From Pseudomonadota bacterium (lineage in GTDB: Bacteria; Pseudomonadota; Alphaproteobacteria; Rhizobiales; Rhizobiaceae), in NCBI GenBank assembly GCA_023444445.1, contig JAEXMK010000088.1:1-17162 (forward strand): a DNA stretch of 17,162 nt. The letters are read 5' to 3'. The notes under the pieces were generated by a model. The model saw nothing but the letters and a program-made list of their open reading frames with translations, had not been told where the DNA came from and searched no databases. This document shows, piece after piece, positions 1-6,540 of this stretch. Both the position numbers and the translations under genes were made by a program. How positions within the stretch are numbered: the stretch's first letter is position 1; every line of letters starts with the position of its first letter.

Positions 1-106
1 TGCTTGTCACAGGGATCCAGCCGTCGCGCGTCTGCGCGGCGATAGGAGTCTTTCCAGCCCAAGGACTTGGACTGGCTGGATTCCTGTGACAAGCACAGGA
101 ATGAGG
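1..106 (+). repeat. Cloverleaf-like palindromic intergenic repeat, copy A (cut by left edge)
   Basis: This is a nested palindrome. The outer arms 1-22 and 74-95 are complementary over 21 of 22 bases. Inside them are two hairpins. The first is at 22-29/34-41, with loop GTCT and one G-T pair. The second is at 56-63/66-73, where position 58 and 71 mismatch on this strand but pair as G-U on the minus strand. The right outer arm also folds locally: 80-88 pairs perfectly with 94-102 around the loop ACAAG. Comparison with copy C predicts about 11 bases missing beyond the window edge, for a full length near 117 bp. It lies just downstream of the binding-protein gene ending at 145. It has no coding potential of its own and resembles the mosaic palindromic elements of rhizobia; I cannot assign a named family. 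Confidence 0.85.
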
Positions 107-110
107 TGGA

Positions 111-131
111 GGGCGGAAATGCGCCCCGCCC
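111..131. terminator. Short GC-rich hairpin after the binding-protein gene, weak terminator candidate
   Basis: GGGCGG at 111-116 pairs with CCGCCC at 126-131 across a 9-base loop. It is 14 bases past the stop codon of the minus-strand gene ending at 145, which is where a terminator would sit. The sequence after the stem on the minus strand is not T-rich, so it does not meet the usual definition of an intrinsic terminator. It may act together with copy A next to it. Confidence 0.3.
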
Positions 132-144
132 TTCATGGCAAACC

Positions 145-1680
145 TCACTCTTCCCAATGCACATCCGTCAGCACGTTCGAGGGAATGGGCTCGTTTTCCC
201 ACAGCCCCTTCACCTTCCTGTCCCAGACGCCGAGCTTCGGCATCACGAACAGGAACAGCGCCGGCACATCTTCGGCGAGGATTTTCTGTGCGTCGCCATA
301 AAGCTTTTCCTGCTCACCGGCATCCGCCGTCTTTTCGACGCTGGCGATGACCTCGTTGAAGGCCGGGTTCTTGTAGTTGAAATAATAGGGATCACGGGAG
401 TAGATATCGATATCCATCGGCTCGGCATGGGCGACGATGGTCATGTCGTAATCCGCACCCTTCAAAACATCCGCCACCCATTTGGCCGGAAACTCGGTGG
501 TCTCGATGGTCATGGTGACACCGATTTCGGCCAGCATCGCCTGCAGGATTTGCGAGGTGCGCTGGGCATAGGCCATCTGCGGGGCCTTGATGGTGAAGCT
601 GAAACCATCGGCATACCCCGCTTCGGCAAGCAACGCCCTGGCCTTGTCGACATCATAGGGATGAACGCCAGTCGTATCGATGTATCCGCGATCATTCGGC
701 GTATAGTGACTGCCGATGGCCGTGCCGTAACCGGACCATGCACCTTCGATGACAGTGCCGCGATCCACCGCCATCATCAACGCCTGGCGCACGCGCTTGT
801 CGCTGAAGGGTTTGCGCGCGCTGTTCATGCCGGCCACAACCTTCAGTTCGGTATTGCCGACGAAGGTACCAAGGCGTTTATCGCCGTCAAACGAGGTCAT
901 CAGCTCAGGCGCGCCGAATTCCGGGAAGGCATCGATATCGCCCGATTTCAGTGCCGCTGCCTGCGCCTGCGGATCGGCGACGAAGCGGAAGGTCGCCTTT
1001 TCAAGCTTCACCGAAACGGCTTTGTCCCAATAGGCGTCGTTCTTCTGCAACTCGACCTTGTCGCCCTTGGCCCAGTTCACGAATTTGAACGGACCGGTGC
1101 CGACTGGCGTCGTACGATTGTTCTCAGCGCTTTTCGGCGCCACCATGACCGAGGCTGGCCAGCCGAGCCAATAAAGAAGGCTGCCCGCCGGCTGCTTCAG
1201 CTTCAACACCAGCGTTTCGGCGTCCGGCGCCTCGATCGTGTCGATGGAGGTGAAGAAGCGTTTCTGCGGGTTGACGGAGCCTTCTCCTCGCGCCCTATCG
1301 AGCGAAAACTTCGCGACAGAGGAATCGAACGCCTCGCCATCATGGAAGGTGACACCCTTGCGCAGCTTGAAGGTGTAGGTTTTGCCGTCAGGGGAAATCT
1401 CCCAGCGTTCGGCAAGCTGCGGCTTCACCTTGCCCTTGCTATCGATGGTGACGAGACCTTCGAAAATATTCTGCCAGGTGACCTGGCCGATGGCGACGGG
1501 AGCGGCAATGGTCGGATCGAGACCGGTTGGCTCCACCGTCATGCCAAGCGTCAAGGCGGTTTTCGGCGCGGCTTGCGCCTGCGCAACCGAAAGCGGCAGC
1601 CAGAGCGCCGTGCCGAGAGCAAGCGTCAGCGCGGTACGGCGTGAGAGCTTTGCCGCCTGCGAAAGATAAGTGCGTGGCAT
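145..1680 (-). CDS. ABC transporter periplasmic solute-binding protein, family 5 (peptide/nickel type), 511 aa
   Basis: This is a periplasmic ligand-binding protein of the DppA/OppA type (SBP_bac_5), which delivers peptides or similar solutes to an inner-membrane ABC importer. The N-terminus (MPRTYLSQAAKLSRRTALTL) is positively charged. A hydrophobic stretch and a likely signal-peptidase site near AQAQA (about residue 36) follow. Typical family blocks follow: an early EPTGLDP, LAERWEISPDGKTYTFKLR with HDGEAF just after, PVGTGPF, and RVRQALMMAVDR. The length is normal for the family. Upstream ATGs at 1710, 1752 and 1767 exist, but the start at 1680 has the best ribosome binding site (AGGGGA, 6 bases away) and gives a clean signal peptide. 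It follows the LysR gene on the same strand after a 186-base gap that contains strong dyads. No permease or ATPase is adjacent on its own side, so it may feed the importer encoded at 2947-6522. The ligand is unknown. Confidence 0.9.
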   Translation of the reverse strand: MPRTYLSQAAKLSRRTALTLALGTALWLPLSVAQAQAAPKTALTLGMTVEPTGLDPTIAAPVAIGQVTWQNIFEGLVTIDSKGKVKPQLAERWEISPDGKTYTFKLRKGVTFHDGEAFDSSVAKFSLDRARGEGSVNPQKRFFTSIDTIEAPDAETLVLKLKQPAGSLLYWLGWPASVMVAPKSAENNRTTPVGTGPFKFVNWAKGDKVELQKNDAYWDKAVSVKLEKATFRFVADPQAQAAALKSGDIDAFPEFGAPELMTSFDGDKRLGTFVGNTELKVVAGMNSARKPFSDKRVRQALMMAVDRGTVIEGAWSGYGTAIGSHYTPNDRGYIDTTGVHPYDVDKARALLAEAGYADGFSFTIKAPQMAYAQRTSQILQAMLAEIGVTMTIETTEFPAKWVADVLKGADYDMTIVAHAEPMDIDIYSRDPYYFNYKNPAFNEVIASVEKTADAGEQEKLYGDAQKILAEDVPALFLFVMPKLGVWDRKVKGLWENEPIPSNVLTDVHWEE

Positions 1681-1686
1681 CCTTAG

Positions 1687-1692
1687 TCCCCT
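1687..1692 (-). promoter_or_regulatory. Ribosome binding site fixing the start at 1680
   Basis: AGGGGA reads on the minus strand six bases ahead of the ATG at 1680. The alternative upstream ATGs lack a comparable purine-rich site, so this supports the shorter protein with a standard signal peptide. Confidence 0.6.
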
Positions 1693-1761
1693 GTCTGGCG
1701 GCCGGGGCATTTTTGCCCTTCCAAAGACCACCCGTTGCAAAAACAGTGTCATGTTGCAGGC

Positions 1762-1788
1762 GCACACACAATCATGATTTTTGTGTGC
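1762..1788. promoter_or_regulatory. Imperfect dyad in the LysR-to-binding-protein gap
   Basis: GCACACA at 1762-1768 is complementary to TGTGTGC at 1782-1788. Between them lies the 10-base perfect palindrome AATCATGATT (1770-1779). The arms are slightly off centre, by one base on one side and two on the other. It directly abuts a second, stronger dyad. It lies about 80-110 bases ahead of the binding-protein ATG, a usual place for an operator. This is a structural observation only; the cognate regulator is not known. Confidence 0.4.
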
Positions 1789-1815
1789 TCCGTGTAGCTG
1801 AAATCGCTACACGGA
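1789..1815. promoter_or_regulatory. Perfect 10-bp inverted repeat, operator or hairpin candidate
   Basis: TCCGTGTAGC (1789-1798) and GCTACACGGA (1806-1815) are perfect complements separated by seven bases (TGAAATC). The repeat lies 51 bases past the LysR stop codon and about 110 bases before the binding-protein start. No T-run follows the stem on the minus strand, so it does not look like an intrinsic terminator. Its symmetric centre does not give the T-N11-A pattern of classical LysR boxes, so a different regulator, or a role in the mRNA, is possible. Confidence 0.5.
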
Positions 1816-1866
1816 ATTGCAGGTGGAAATCAACCTTTCGGGACGAAACACGGGGAGCGTCTCCGC

Positions 1867-2769
1867 TCAGCCTGCCGTCACCTCACGCATGAAGCGCTCG
1901 ATGAAATCCGCGAGCTTGGAAGCGGCGAAGGATAGTTGTCTGTCCGGCGCCACACAAAGGTCGATCTGGGTATGGATACCCTTTTTGCCGGAGAGCGGAA
2001 CGGCGACCATCTGCCCGCTGCGGATTTCACGCGCCACCGAAAGCGCCGGCAAAAGCGTGGCGGCGGCGTGGCCCAGCACCAGCTCTTTCAGCATTTCCAG
2101 CGAACTGGTGATGAAAAGGGGGTCAAGTTCGATATCCGCCTCGGAAAAAAGGGTATCGAAGGCCTGCCGCGCGGCAAAACTCTTGTCCGGCAGGGCAAGC
2201 GGCAGCCCGGCCAGCTCCTTCAGAGAGACCTCCGGTTGACCAGCAAGCGCGTGGCCGGCGGGAAAGATCACATCGTAATTGATGCGGGTACGCGAACGCA
2301 CCTTTACTCCAGCAACCTTTGGAGCGAAGAGGCTGACGACCAGATCCGCTTCGGCAGCCCCCAGCGCCTCCAGGGCTTGGCGTGCACTGGTAATATGCAC
2401 CTCGAAACGGAGCTTGGGGTATTTGAGACTGAACTGCGCCAGCACTGGCGCCAGAAGGTTCGCGACCGTCGCGCCATTGGCGTAAATGGTCACCCGGCCA
2501 CGCTGCAGGCCCTTCAGATCGTCGATCAGCTGGTGCACGTGGTCGAGTTCGCGCAGTGTCTTGCCCGCGCGGGCGGCGAGCAGCTCACCCGCCGCCGTCA
2601 GCTTCACGCCACGGCTGGAACGCTCCACCAGGGGCGAGCCGAAATAATATTCGAGATTTTCGATCTGCCGGCTCACCGCCGTCGGCGCGACATTCAGGTT
2701 TTCCGCTGCGGCGCGCATGGAATTGGTGCGGACGAGTTCGTCGAAATACATCAGGGCGCGCAGTTGCAT
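1867..2769 (-). CDS. LysR-type transcriptional regulator, 300 aa
   Basis: This is a DNA-binding regulator of the LysR family. The N-terminal winged helix-turn-helix occupies roughly residues 1-60, with the typical run MRAAAENLNVAPTAVSRQI, then an LE-FGSPLVERSSRGVKLTAAG block. A linker helix and a periplasmic-binding-protein-like effector domain (about residues 90-295) follow, with blocks such as LALPDKSFAARQAF and LPALSVAREI. The length is standard. An upstream ATG at 2826 would read out of the palindromic repeat at 2801-2914 and is rejected. The start at 2769 begins directly with the family's usual N-terminus and has AAGG ten bases upstream. It lies on the same strand as its neighbours rather than divergent. 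Its likely targets are the downstream binding-protein gene and/or the peptide operon; this is inferred from position only. The effector is unknown. Confidence 0.93.
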   Translation of the reverse strand: MQLRALMYFDELVRTNSMRAAAENLNVAPTAVSRQIENLEYYFGSPLVERSSRGVKLTAAGELLAARAGKTLRELDHVHQLIDDLKGLQRGRVTIYANGATVANLLAPVLAQFSLKYPKLRFEVHITSARQALEALGAAEADLVVSLFAPKVAGVKVRSRTRINYDVIFPAGHALAGQPEVSLKELAGLPLALPDKSFAARQAFDTLFSEADIELDPLFITSSLEMLKELVLGHAAATLLPALSVAREIRSGQMVAVPLSGKKGIHTQIDLCVAPDRQLSFAASKLADFIERFMREVTAG

Positions 2770-2800
2770 CGTCTGGATACCTTGTTTTGGCCGACACCGT

Positions 2801-2914
2801 CCGTCATGCCGGGCTTGACCCGGCATCCAGCGCGATCAAGTCCTTGATCGCAATAGAGTCTCTGACCGCGCAGACGCGCGGTCGCTGGATTCCGGCTCAA
2901 GGCCGGAATGACGG
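2801..2914 (+). repeat. Cloverleaf-like palindromic intergenic repeat, copy B (complete)
   Basis: This is a complete 114-bp element between the ATPase gene ending at 2947 and the LysR start at 2769. It is bounded by CCGTC (2801-2805) and GACGG (2910-2914). Inside are four hairpins: 2806-2813/2819-2826 (loop CTTGA), 2832-2840/2843-2851, 2865-2871/2876-2882 (loop AGAC) and 2889-2896/2902-2909 (loop TCAAG). The two central hairpins are enclosed by a CCAGC/GCTGG stem (2827-2831 with 2884-2888). The layout matches copies A and C, but most stem sequences differ while remaining self-complementary. It forms the boundary between the peptide operon and the regulator and could affect 3'-end stability or termination. 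Confidence 0.85.
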
Positions 2915-2946
2915 AAGATGTCATTTGACCCGACTATAGCGGCACC

Positions 2947-3696
2947 TCAAGCGCGCTTGAAACCCTCGCTCGCCACCAGCAGCTGCCTCGTATAATCCGC
3001 GCTGAATTCGCGGCTTTCCAGCGCCTCGGCCTCCAGCATTTCCACCACCTTGCCGCTTTTCATCACCGCCAGACGGTCGCACATGTGGCTGATAACGCCG
3101 AGATCGTGGCTGACCATGACGAAGGTGAGGTTACGGTCCTTGCGGGCCTGTTCGAGAAGGTTCAGGATTTCGGCTTGAATGGACGCATCGAGCGCCGAGG
3201 TCGGCTCATCAAGCAGCAGGATTTTCGGCTCGACGATCAGCGCACGGGCAATGGCGATGCGCTGGCGCTGTCCGCCGGACAGCTGGTGTGAATAACGGAA
3301 GCGGAAACCAGAACCGAGGCCGACTTCATCCAGAGCGCGGGCAATGCGCTGTTCGCGATTGTCGAGACCGTGGATGACGAGCGGCTCGAGCAGCAGCGCA
3401 TCCACCGTTTGCCGCGGGTGCAGCGAACCGTATGGGTCCTGAAACACCATCTGCACATCGCGGTAAAAGCTCTTGTCGCGGTGCCTGCCCGAATAGGAGC
3501 GCCCCGCCACCATCAGTGAGCCTTCATCGAAATGGTTGAGGCCGGCAATGGCGCGTAGAAGGGTCGATTTGCCGGAACCGGATTCACCGACGATACCGAA
3601 GGATTCACCCTCGGCAACATCGAGGCTGACGCTGTCGAGCGCGATGTAACCGTCGAAATCCACCACCATGTCTCTGATGGAAAGAACTGTGTTCAT
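2947..3696 (-). CDS. Peptide/nickel-type ABC importer ATPase, DppF/NikE-like, 249 aa
   Basis: This is the second nucleotide-binding subunit of a peptide-type importer, acting on the cytoplasmic face of the membrane. Walker A is GESGSGKS at residues 37-44, the Q-loop is MVFQDPYGSLHPRQT near 83-97, the signature is LSGGQRQR at 139-146, Walker B is ILLLDE at 159-164 and the H-loop histidine is 197. All catalytic motifs are intact. The protein stops soon after the ATPase core, so it lacks the C-terminal extension of typical OppF/DppF proteins (about 320 residues or more) and is closer in length to NikE. The ATG at 3696 overlaps the stop of the preceding ATPase gene as ATGA, which decides against the ATG at 3705. 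It is the last gene of the operon, followed by the repeat at 2801-2914. Confidence 0.93.
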   Translation of the reverse strand: MNTVLSIRDMVVDFDGYIALDSVSLDVAEGESFGIVGESGSGKSTLLRAIAGLNHFDEGSLMVAGRSYSGRHRDKSFYRDVQMVFQDPYGSLHPRQTVDALLLEPLVIHGLDNREQRIARALDEVGLGSGFRFRYSHQLSGGQRQRIAIARALIVEPKILLLDEPTSALDASIQAEILNLLEQARKDRNLTFVMVSHDLGVISHMCDRLAVMKSGKVVEMLEAEALESREFSADYTRQLLVASEGFKRA

Positions 3697-4529
3697 GCGC
3701 GCCACTCCGGCTTGCGTTCCAGAACGGGTAGCGGATGCCGATGGCCGCCAATTTGCGGCAGACAGTTCAACAGCCCCTGCGTATAGGGATGTTTCGCTTC
3801 CTTGAGGTTAGCGGAAGCAAGCTCTTCCACCACCTTGCCGGCATACATGACGAGAACCCGGTCGCAGAAGGAGGAGACGAGCCTGAGATCGTGGCTGACG
3901 AAGATCAGCCCCATGCCACGATCGCGCACCAGCTTGTCGAGAATGTCGAGCACTTCCAGCTGCACCGTCACATCGAGCGCCGATGTCGGCTCGTCGGCGA
4001 TCAGCAATTCCGGGCCGCAGACCAGCATCATGGCGATCATGACGCGCTGGCCCATGCCGCCGGAAACTTCATGCGGATAGAGATCGAAGACCCGTTCGGG
4101 GTCACGAATCTGCACGGCTTCAAGCATGGCAAGCGTGCGCTGGCGCGCTTCGCCGGAGCCAATCTTTTCGTGAGTACGCAGCGTTTCCATAATCTGTCGG
4201 CCGATTGTCATGACCGGGTTCAGCGAATATTTCGGATCCTGCAGGATCATGGCCATACGCTTGCCGCGGATGAGCCGTCGCTCTTTTGCCGATGCCTTGA
4301 GCAGGTCGATATCGCCAAAACGCAGCGTATCGGCTTCGATCCGGGCATTTTTCGGCGTCAGACCCATGATGGCGCGGCCAGTCTGCGACTTTCCGGAGCC
4401 GGATTCGCCGACGATGCCGAGGCGCTCGCGCCCCAGCGTGAAGGACACGCCGCGCACCGCCTCCACCAACCCGGTGCGGGTTGGGAAGGAAACGCGCAGG
4501 TTCTCAACCGTCAGAAGAGACGCACTCAT
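3693..4529 (-). CDS. Peptide/nickel-type ABC importer ATPase, DppD/NikD-like, 278 aa
   Basis: This is the first nucleotide-binding subunit of the importer and presumably forms a heterodimer with the product of 2947-3696. Walker A is GESGSGKS (residues 41-48), the Q-loop is ILQDPKYSLNP at 95-105, the signature is VSGGMGQR (155-162), Walker B is LLIADE (175-180), and the H-loop histidine is 213. The C-terminal HPYTQGLLNCLP block of the DppD family is present at about 247-258. The protein ends about 20 residues later and lacks the cysteine-rich C-terminal region, which is often an iron-sulfur site in OppD/DppD. It therefore resembles the shorter Nik-type ATPases in length. The ATG at 4529 overlaps the permease stop codon by four bases (ATGA), implying translational coupling. 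Confidence 0.93.
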   Translation of the reverse strand: MSASLLTVENLRVSFPTRTGLVEAVRGVSFTLGRERLGIVGESGSGKSQTGRAIMGLTPKNARIEADTLRFGDIDLLKASAKERRLIRGKRMAMILQDPKYSLNPVMTIGRQIMETLRTHEKIGSGEARQRTLAMLEAVQIRDPERVFDLYPHEVSGGMGQRVMIAMMLVCGPELLIADEPTSALDVTVQLEVLDILDKLVRDRGMGLIFVSHDLRLVSSFCDRVLVMYAGKVVEELASANLKEAKHPYTQGLLNCLPQIGGHRHPLPVLERKPEWRA

Positions 4530-5458
4530 TGGCCCGCCTCCTTGGGATCAAGCGCATCGCGCAGACCGTCGCCCAAAAGGTTGAAACCGAGGCTGACGAT
4601 CAGGATCGCAATACCCGGCATGGCAGCCACCCACCATTGATCGAGAATGAAACGCCGTCCCGACGCGATCATGGCGCCCCATTCCGGCAGCGGCGGTTGC
4701 GCACCAAGGCCAAGGAAACCGAGGCCTGCGGCGGTGAGGATGATGCCCGCCATATCGAGCGTGACACGCACGATGAGCGACGACATGCAAAGCGGCATGA
4801 CGTGTTTCAAGACGATGCGGAACGGCGACGCGCCCATGAGCTTCACGGCAGCAATGAAATCCGAATTGCGGAAGGTCATGGTTTCGGCACGCGCGATGCG
4901 CGCATAGGGCGGCCATGAGGTGACCGCGATGGCCAGTACTGCATTTTCAATACCCGGCCCCAGCGCCGCAACCAGTGCCAGCGCCAGAACCAGTTTGGGG
5001 AAGGCGAGGAAGATATCGGTGATGCGCATCAGGACTGCATCCACCCAGCCGCCGGCATAACCGGAGACGGTGCCGACGATGAGCCCGATGGGTGCGGCGA
5101 TGATCGCCACCAGCAGCACGACGAACAGGGTCAGCCGCGAACCGTGGATGAGGCGTGAGAGAATATCACGGCCCTGATCGTCGGTTCCGAGCAGATAACC
5201 GGCAGTGCCGGGCGGCAGAAGCCGAGCATTGCGCAGATCGCCCTGCACCGGGTTATGCGGTGCCAGCACATTGGCAAAAATCGCCACGAACAGCAGCGCG
5301 ATGATGATGCCAAGGCCGAGCAGCGCCAGCCGGTTTTCCGAAAAGCGCCGCCAGATCACATAGGCGCGGCCAAGCCGTGCCTGCCTGCGCGAGGCCGGCC
5401 GGTCGGAGAGCAGCCATTCGCGGCTATAGGGTTTGAGTGTATCGGTCGAAATCGTCAT
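4526..5458 (-). CDS. Peptide-type ABC importer permease, DppC/OppC-like, 310 aa
   Basis: This is an inner-membrane subunit of the importer (BPD_transp_1). A hydrophilic N-terminus ends in RRFSENRLALLGLGIII, the usual OppC N-terminal block before transmembrane segment 1. A loop with LAPHNPVQGD, LLPPGTAGYLLGTDDQGRDI and LSRLIHGSR follows, which is characteristic of DppC. The EAA-type cytoplasmic loop is AAVKLMGASPFRIVLKHVMP, with several hydrophobic segments around it. A longer reading from 5902 exists, but its first part is unrelated to the family. The ATG at 5458 overlaps the preceding permease stop as ATGA and gives a family-like N-terminus. The gene sits third in the transport cassette, between the other permease and the first ATPase. 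Confidence 0.94.
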   Translation of the reverse strand: MTISTDTLKPYSREWLLSDRPASRRQARLGRAYVIWRRFSENRLALLGLGIIIALLFVAIFANVLAPHNPVQGDLRNARLLPPGTAGYLLGTDDQGRDILSRLIHGSRLTLFVVLLVAIIAAPIGLIVGTVSGYAGGWVDAVLMRITDIFLAFPKLVLALALVAALGPGIENAVLAIAVTSWPPYARIARAETMTFRNSDFIAAVKLMGASPFRIVLKHVMPLCMSSLIVRVTLDMAGIILTAAGLGFLGLGAQPPLPEWGAMIASGRRFILDQWWVAAMPGIAILIVSLGFNLLGDGLRDALDPKEAGQ

Positions 5459-6522
5459 CGGCTGCGCGTCCTTGGATCGAGCGTCCGGTAAAGCAGATCG
5501 GAGAAGAGATTGATGCCGACGAAGATGGCGCCGATCACGATCGTGCCGCCGAGAACGGCGTTCATATCCGCATTCTGCAGGGAATTGGTGATGTAGAGGC
5601 CAAGCCCCGGCCAGGCGAAGATGGTTTCGGTCAACACCGAACCTTCCAACAGGCCGGCATAGGAGAGCGCAATCACGGTTACCAGCGGCACGGCGGCATT
5701 GCGCAGCGCGTGGAACCAGATGATACGCGTTTCCGAAAGCCCTTTGGCGCGGGCCGCAACGACATATTCCTGGGCGAGCTCGTTCAGCATGAAGGAGCGC
5801 GTCATGCGGCTGATATAGGCCAGCGAGAAATAACCGAGCAGAGAGGCCGGCAGGATGATGTGGCGGAAGAGATCCCACAACACATCCCATTGCCGCTGCC
5901 AAATCGCGTCGATCAGGAAGAAGCCCGTGACCGGCGTGAAGGTGAATTCATAGACGATGTCCATGCGGCCCGGATAGGCCACCCATTGCAGCCGAGCGTA
6001 AAACACCAGCAGCGCCAGCAGGCCGAGCCAGAAGATCGGCACGGAATAGCCGATGAGGCCGATGACACGCACCACCTGATCGGCAAAGCTGCCGCGCTTG
6101 ACGGCGGCGAGAACGCCGAGCGGAATGCCGAAGACGGCGCCGATGATCGTGCCGATCGTGGCAAGTTCGATCGTCGCCGGGAACACCCGCTTGATATCCT
6201 CCATCACAGGATTGGTGGTGAGGACGGAGGTGCCGAAATCACCCGAAAGCGCCTGCTTCAGATAGATAAAAAACTGCTGCCAGAGCGGCAGGTTGAGGCC
6301 GAGCTGCTCACGGACGCGCTCGACCACATGCGCAGGCGCGCGGTCGCCGACGATCGCCAGCGCGGGATCGATCGGCACCACGCGGCCAATGAAAAATGTG
6401 ACCGCCATCAGCCCCAGAAAGGTGGTGATGACGGTGACGACGAAGCCGAGAATGGCCTTCGCGCGGGCGTTGGCACGGCGTTTGCCCTGCCTCGCCCGGC
6501 TGTTTGCTTCAACGATGCTCAA
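5455..6522 (-). CDS. Peptide-type ABC importer permease, DppB/OppB-like, TTG start, 355 aa
   Basis: This is the partner inner-membrane subunit. A first transmembrane segment lies at about residues 25-47, followed by the DppB-type periplasmic loop (an RVREQLGLNLPLWQQFFIYL block and GDFGTSVLTTNPV). Several membrane segments follow, and then the EAA loop YVVAARAKGLSETRIIWFHA with RNAAVPL. The C-terminal TLDPRTRSR tail is also typical of the family. The start codon is TTG at 6522, with a strong Shine-Dalgarno sequence (GGAAGGA) eight bases upstream. The N-terminus carries about 20 extra basic residues (RARQGKRRANARAK) ahead of segment 1, so a slightly later start cannot be excluded. It lies 18 bases after the binding-protein stop codon. 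Confidence 0.93.
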   Translation of the reverse strand: MSIVEANSRARQGKRRANARAKAILGFVVTVITTFLGLMAVTFFIGRVVPIDPALAIVGDRAPAHVVERVREQLGLNLPLWQQFFIYLKQALSGDFGTSVLTTNPVMEDIKRVFPATIELATIGTIIGAVFGIPLGVLAAVKRGSFADQVVRVIGLIGYSVPIFWLGLLALLVFYARLQWVAYPGRMDIVYEFTFTPVTGFFLIDAIWQRQWDVLWDLFRHIILPASLLGYFSLAYISRMTRSFMLNELAQEYVVAARAKGLSETRIIWFHALRNAAVPLVTVIALSYAGLLEGSVLTETIFAWPGLGLYITNSLQNADMNAVLGGTIVIGAIFVGINLFSDLLYRTLDPRTRSR

Positions 6523-6530
6523 GAGACCGA

Positions 6531-6537
6531 TCCTTCC
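6531..6537 (-). promoter_or_regulatory. Strong ribosome binding site for the TTG start of the permease gene
   Basis: GGAAGGA reads on the minus strand eight bases ahead of the TTG at 6522. It lies in the 18-base gap after the binding-protein stop, so the permease has its own initiation signal rather than relying on coupling. The site supports the non-ATG start. Confidence 0.65.
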
Positions 6538-6540
6538 GGA

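Noticed and set aside
67..1644. Open frame of 525 codons on the plus strand
   Set aside because: It is antisense to the binding-protein gene at 145-1680, with no domain and no ribosome binding site. It starts inside the palindromic repeat.
1560..1680. Twin-arginine signal in the N-terminus of the 511-residue binding protein
   Set aside because: SRRTALTL contains two arginines but lacks the usual Phe and following Leu-Lys of the motif. A standard Sec signal peptide explains the segment.
2770..2826. Upstream start for the LysR gene at 2826
   Set aside because: The added residues come from the palindromic repeat. The start at 2769 gives the normal LysR N-terminus.
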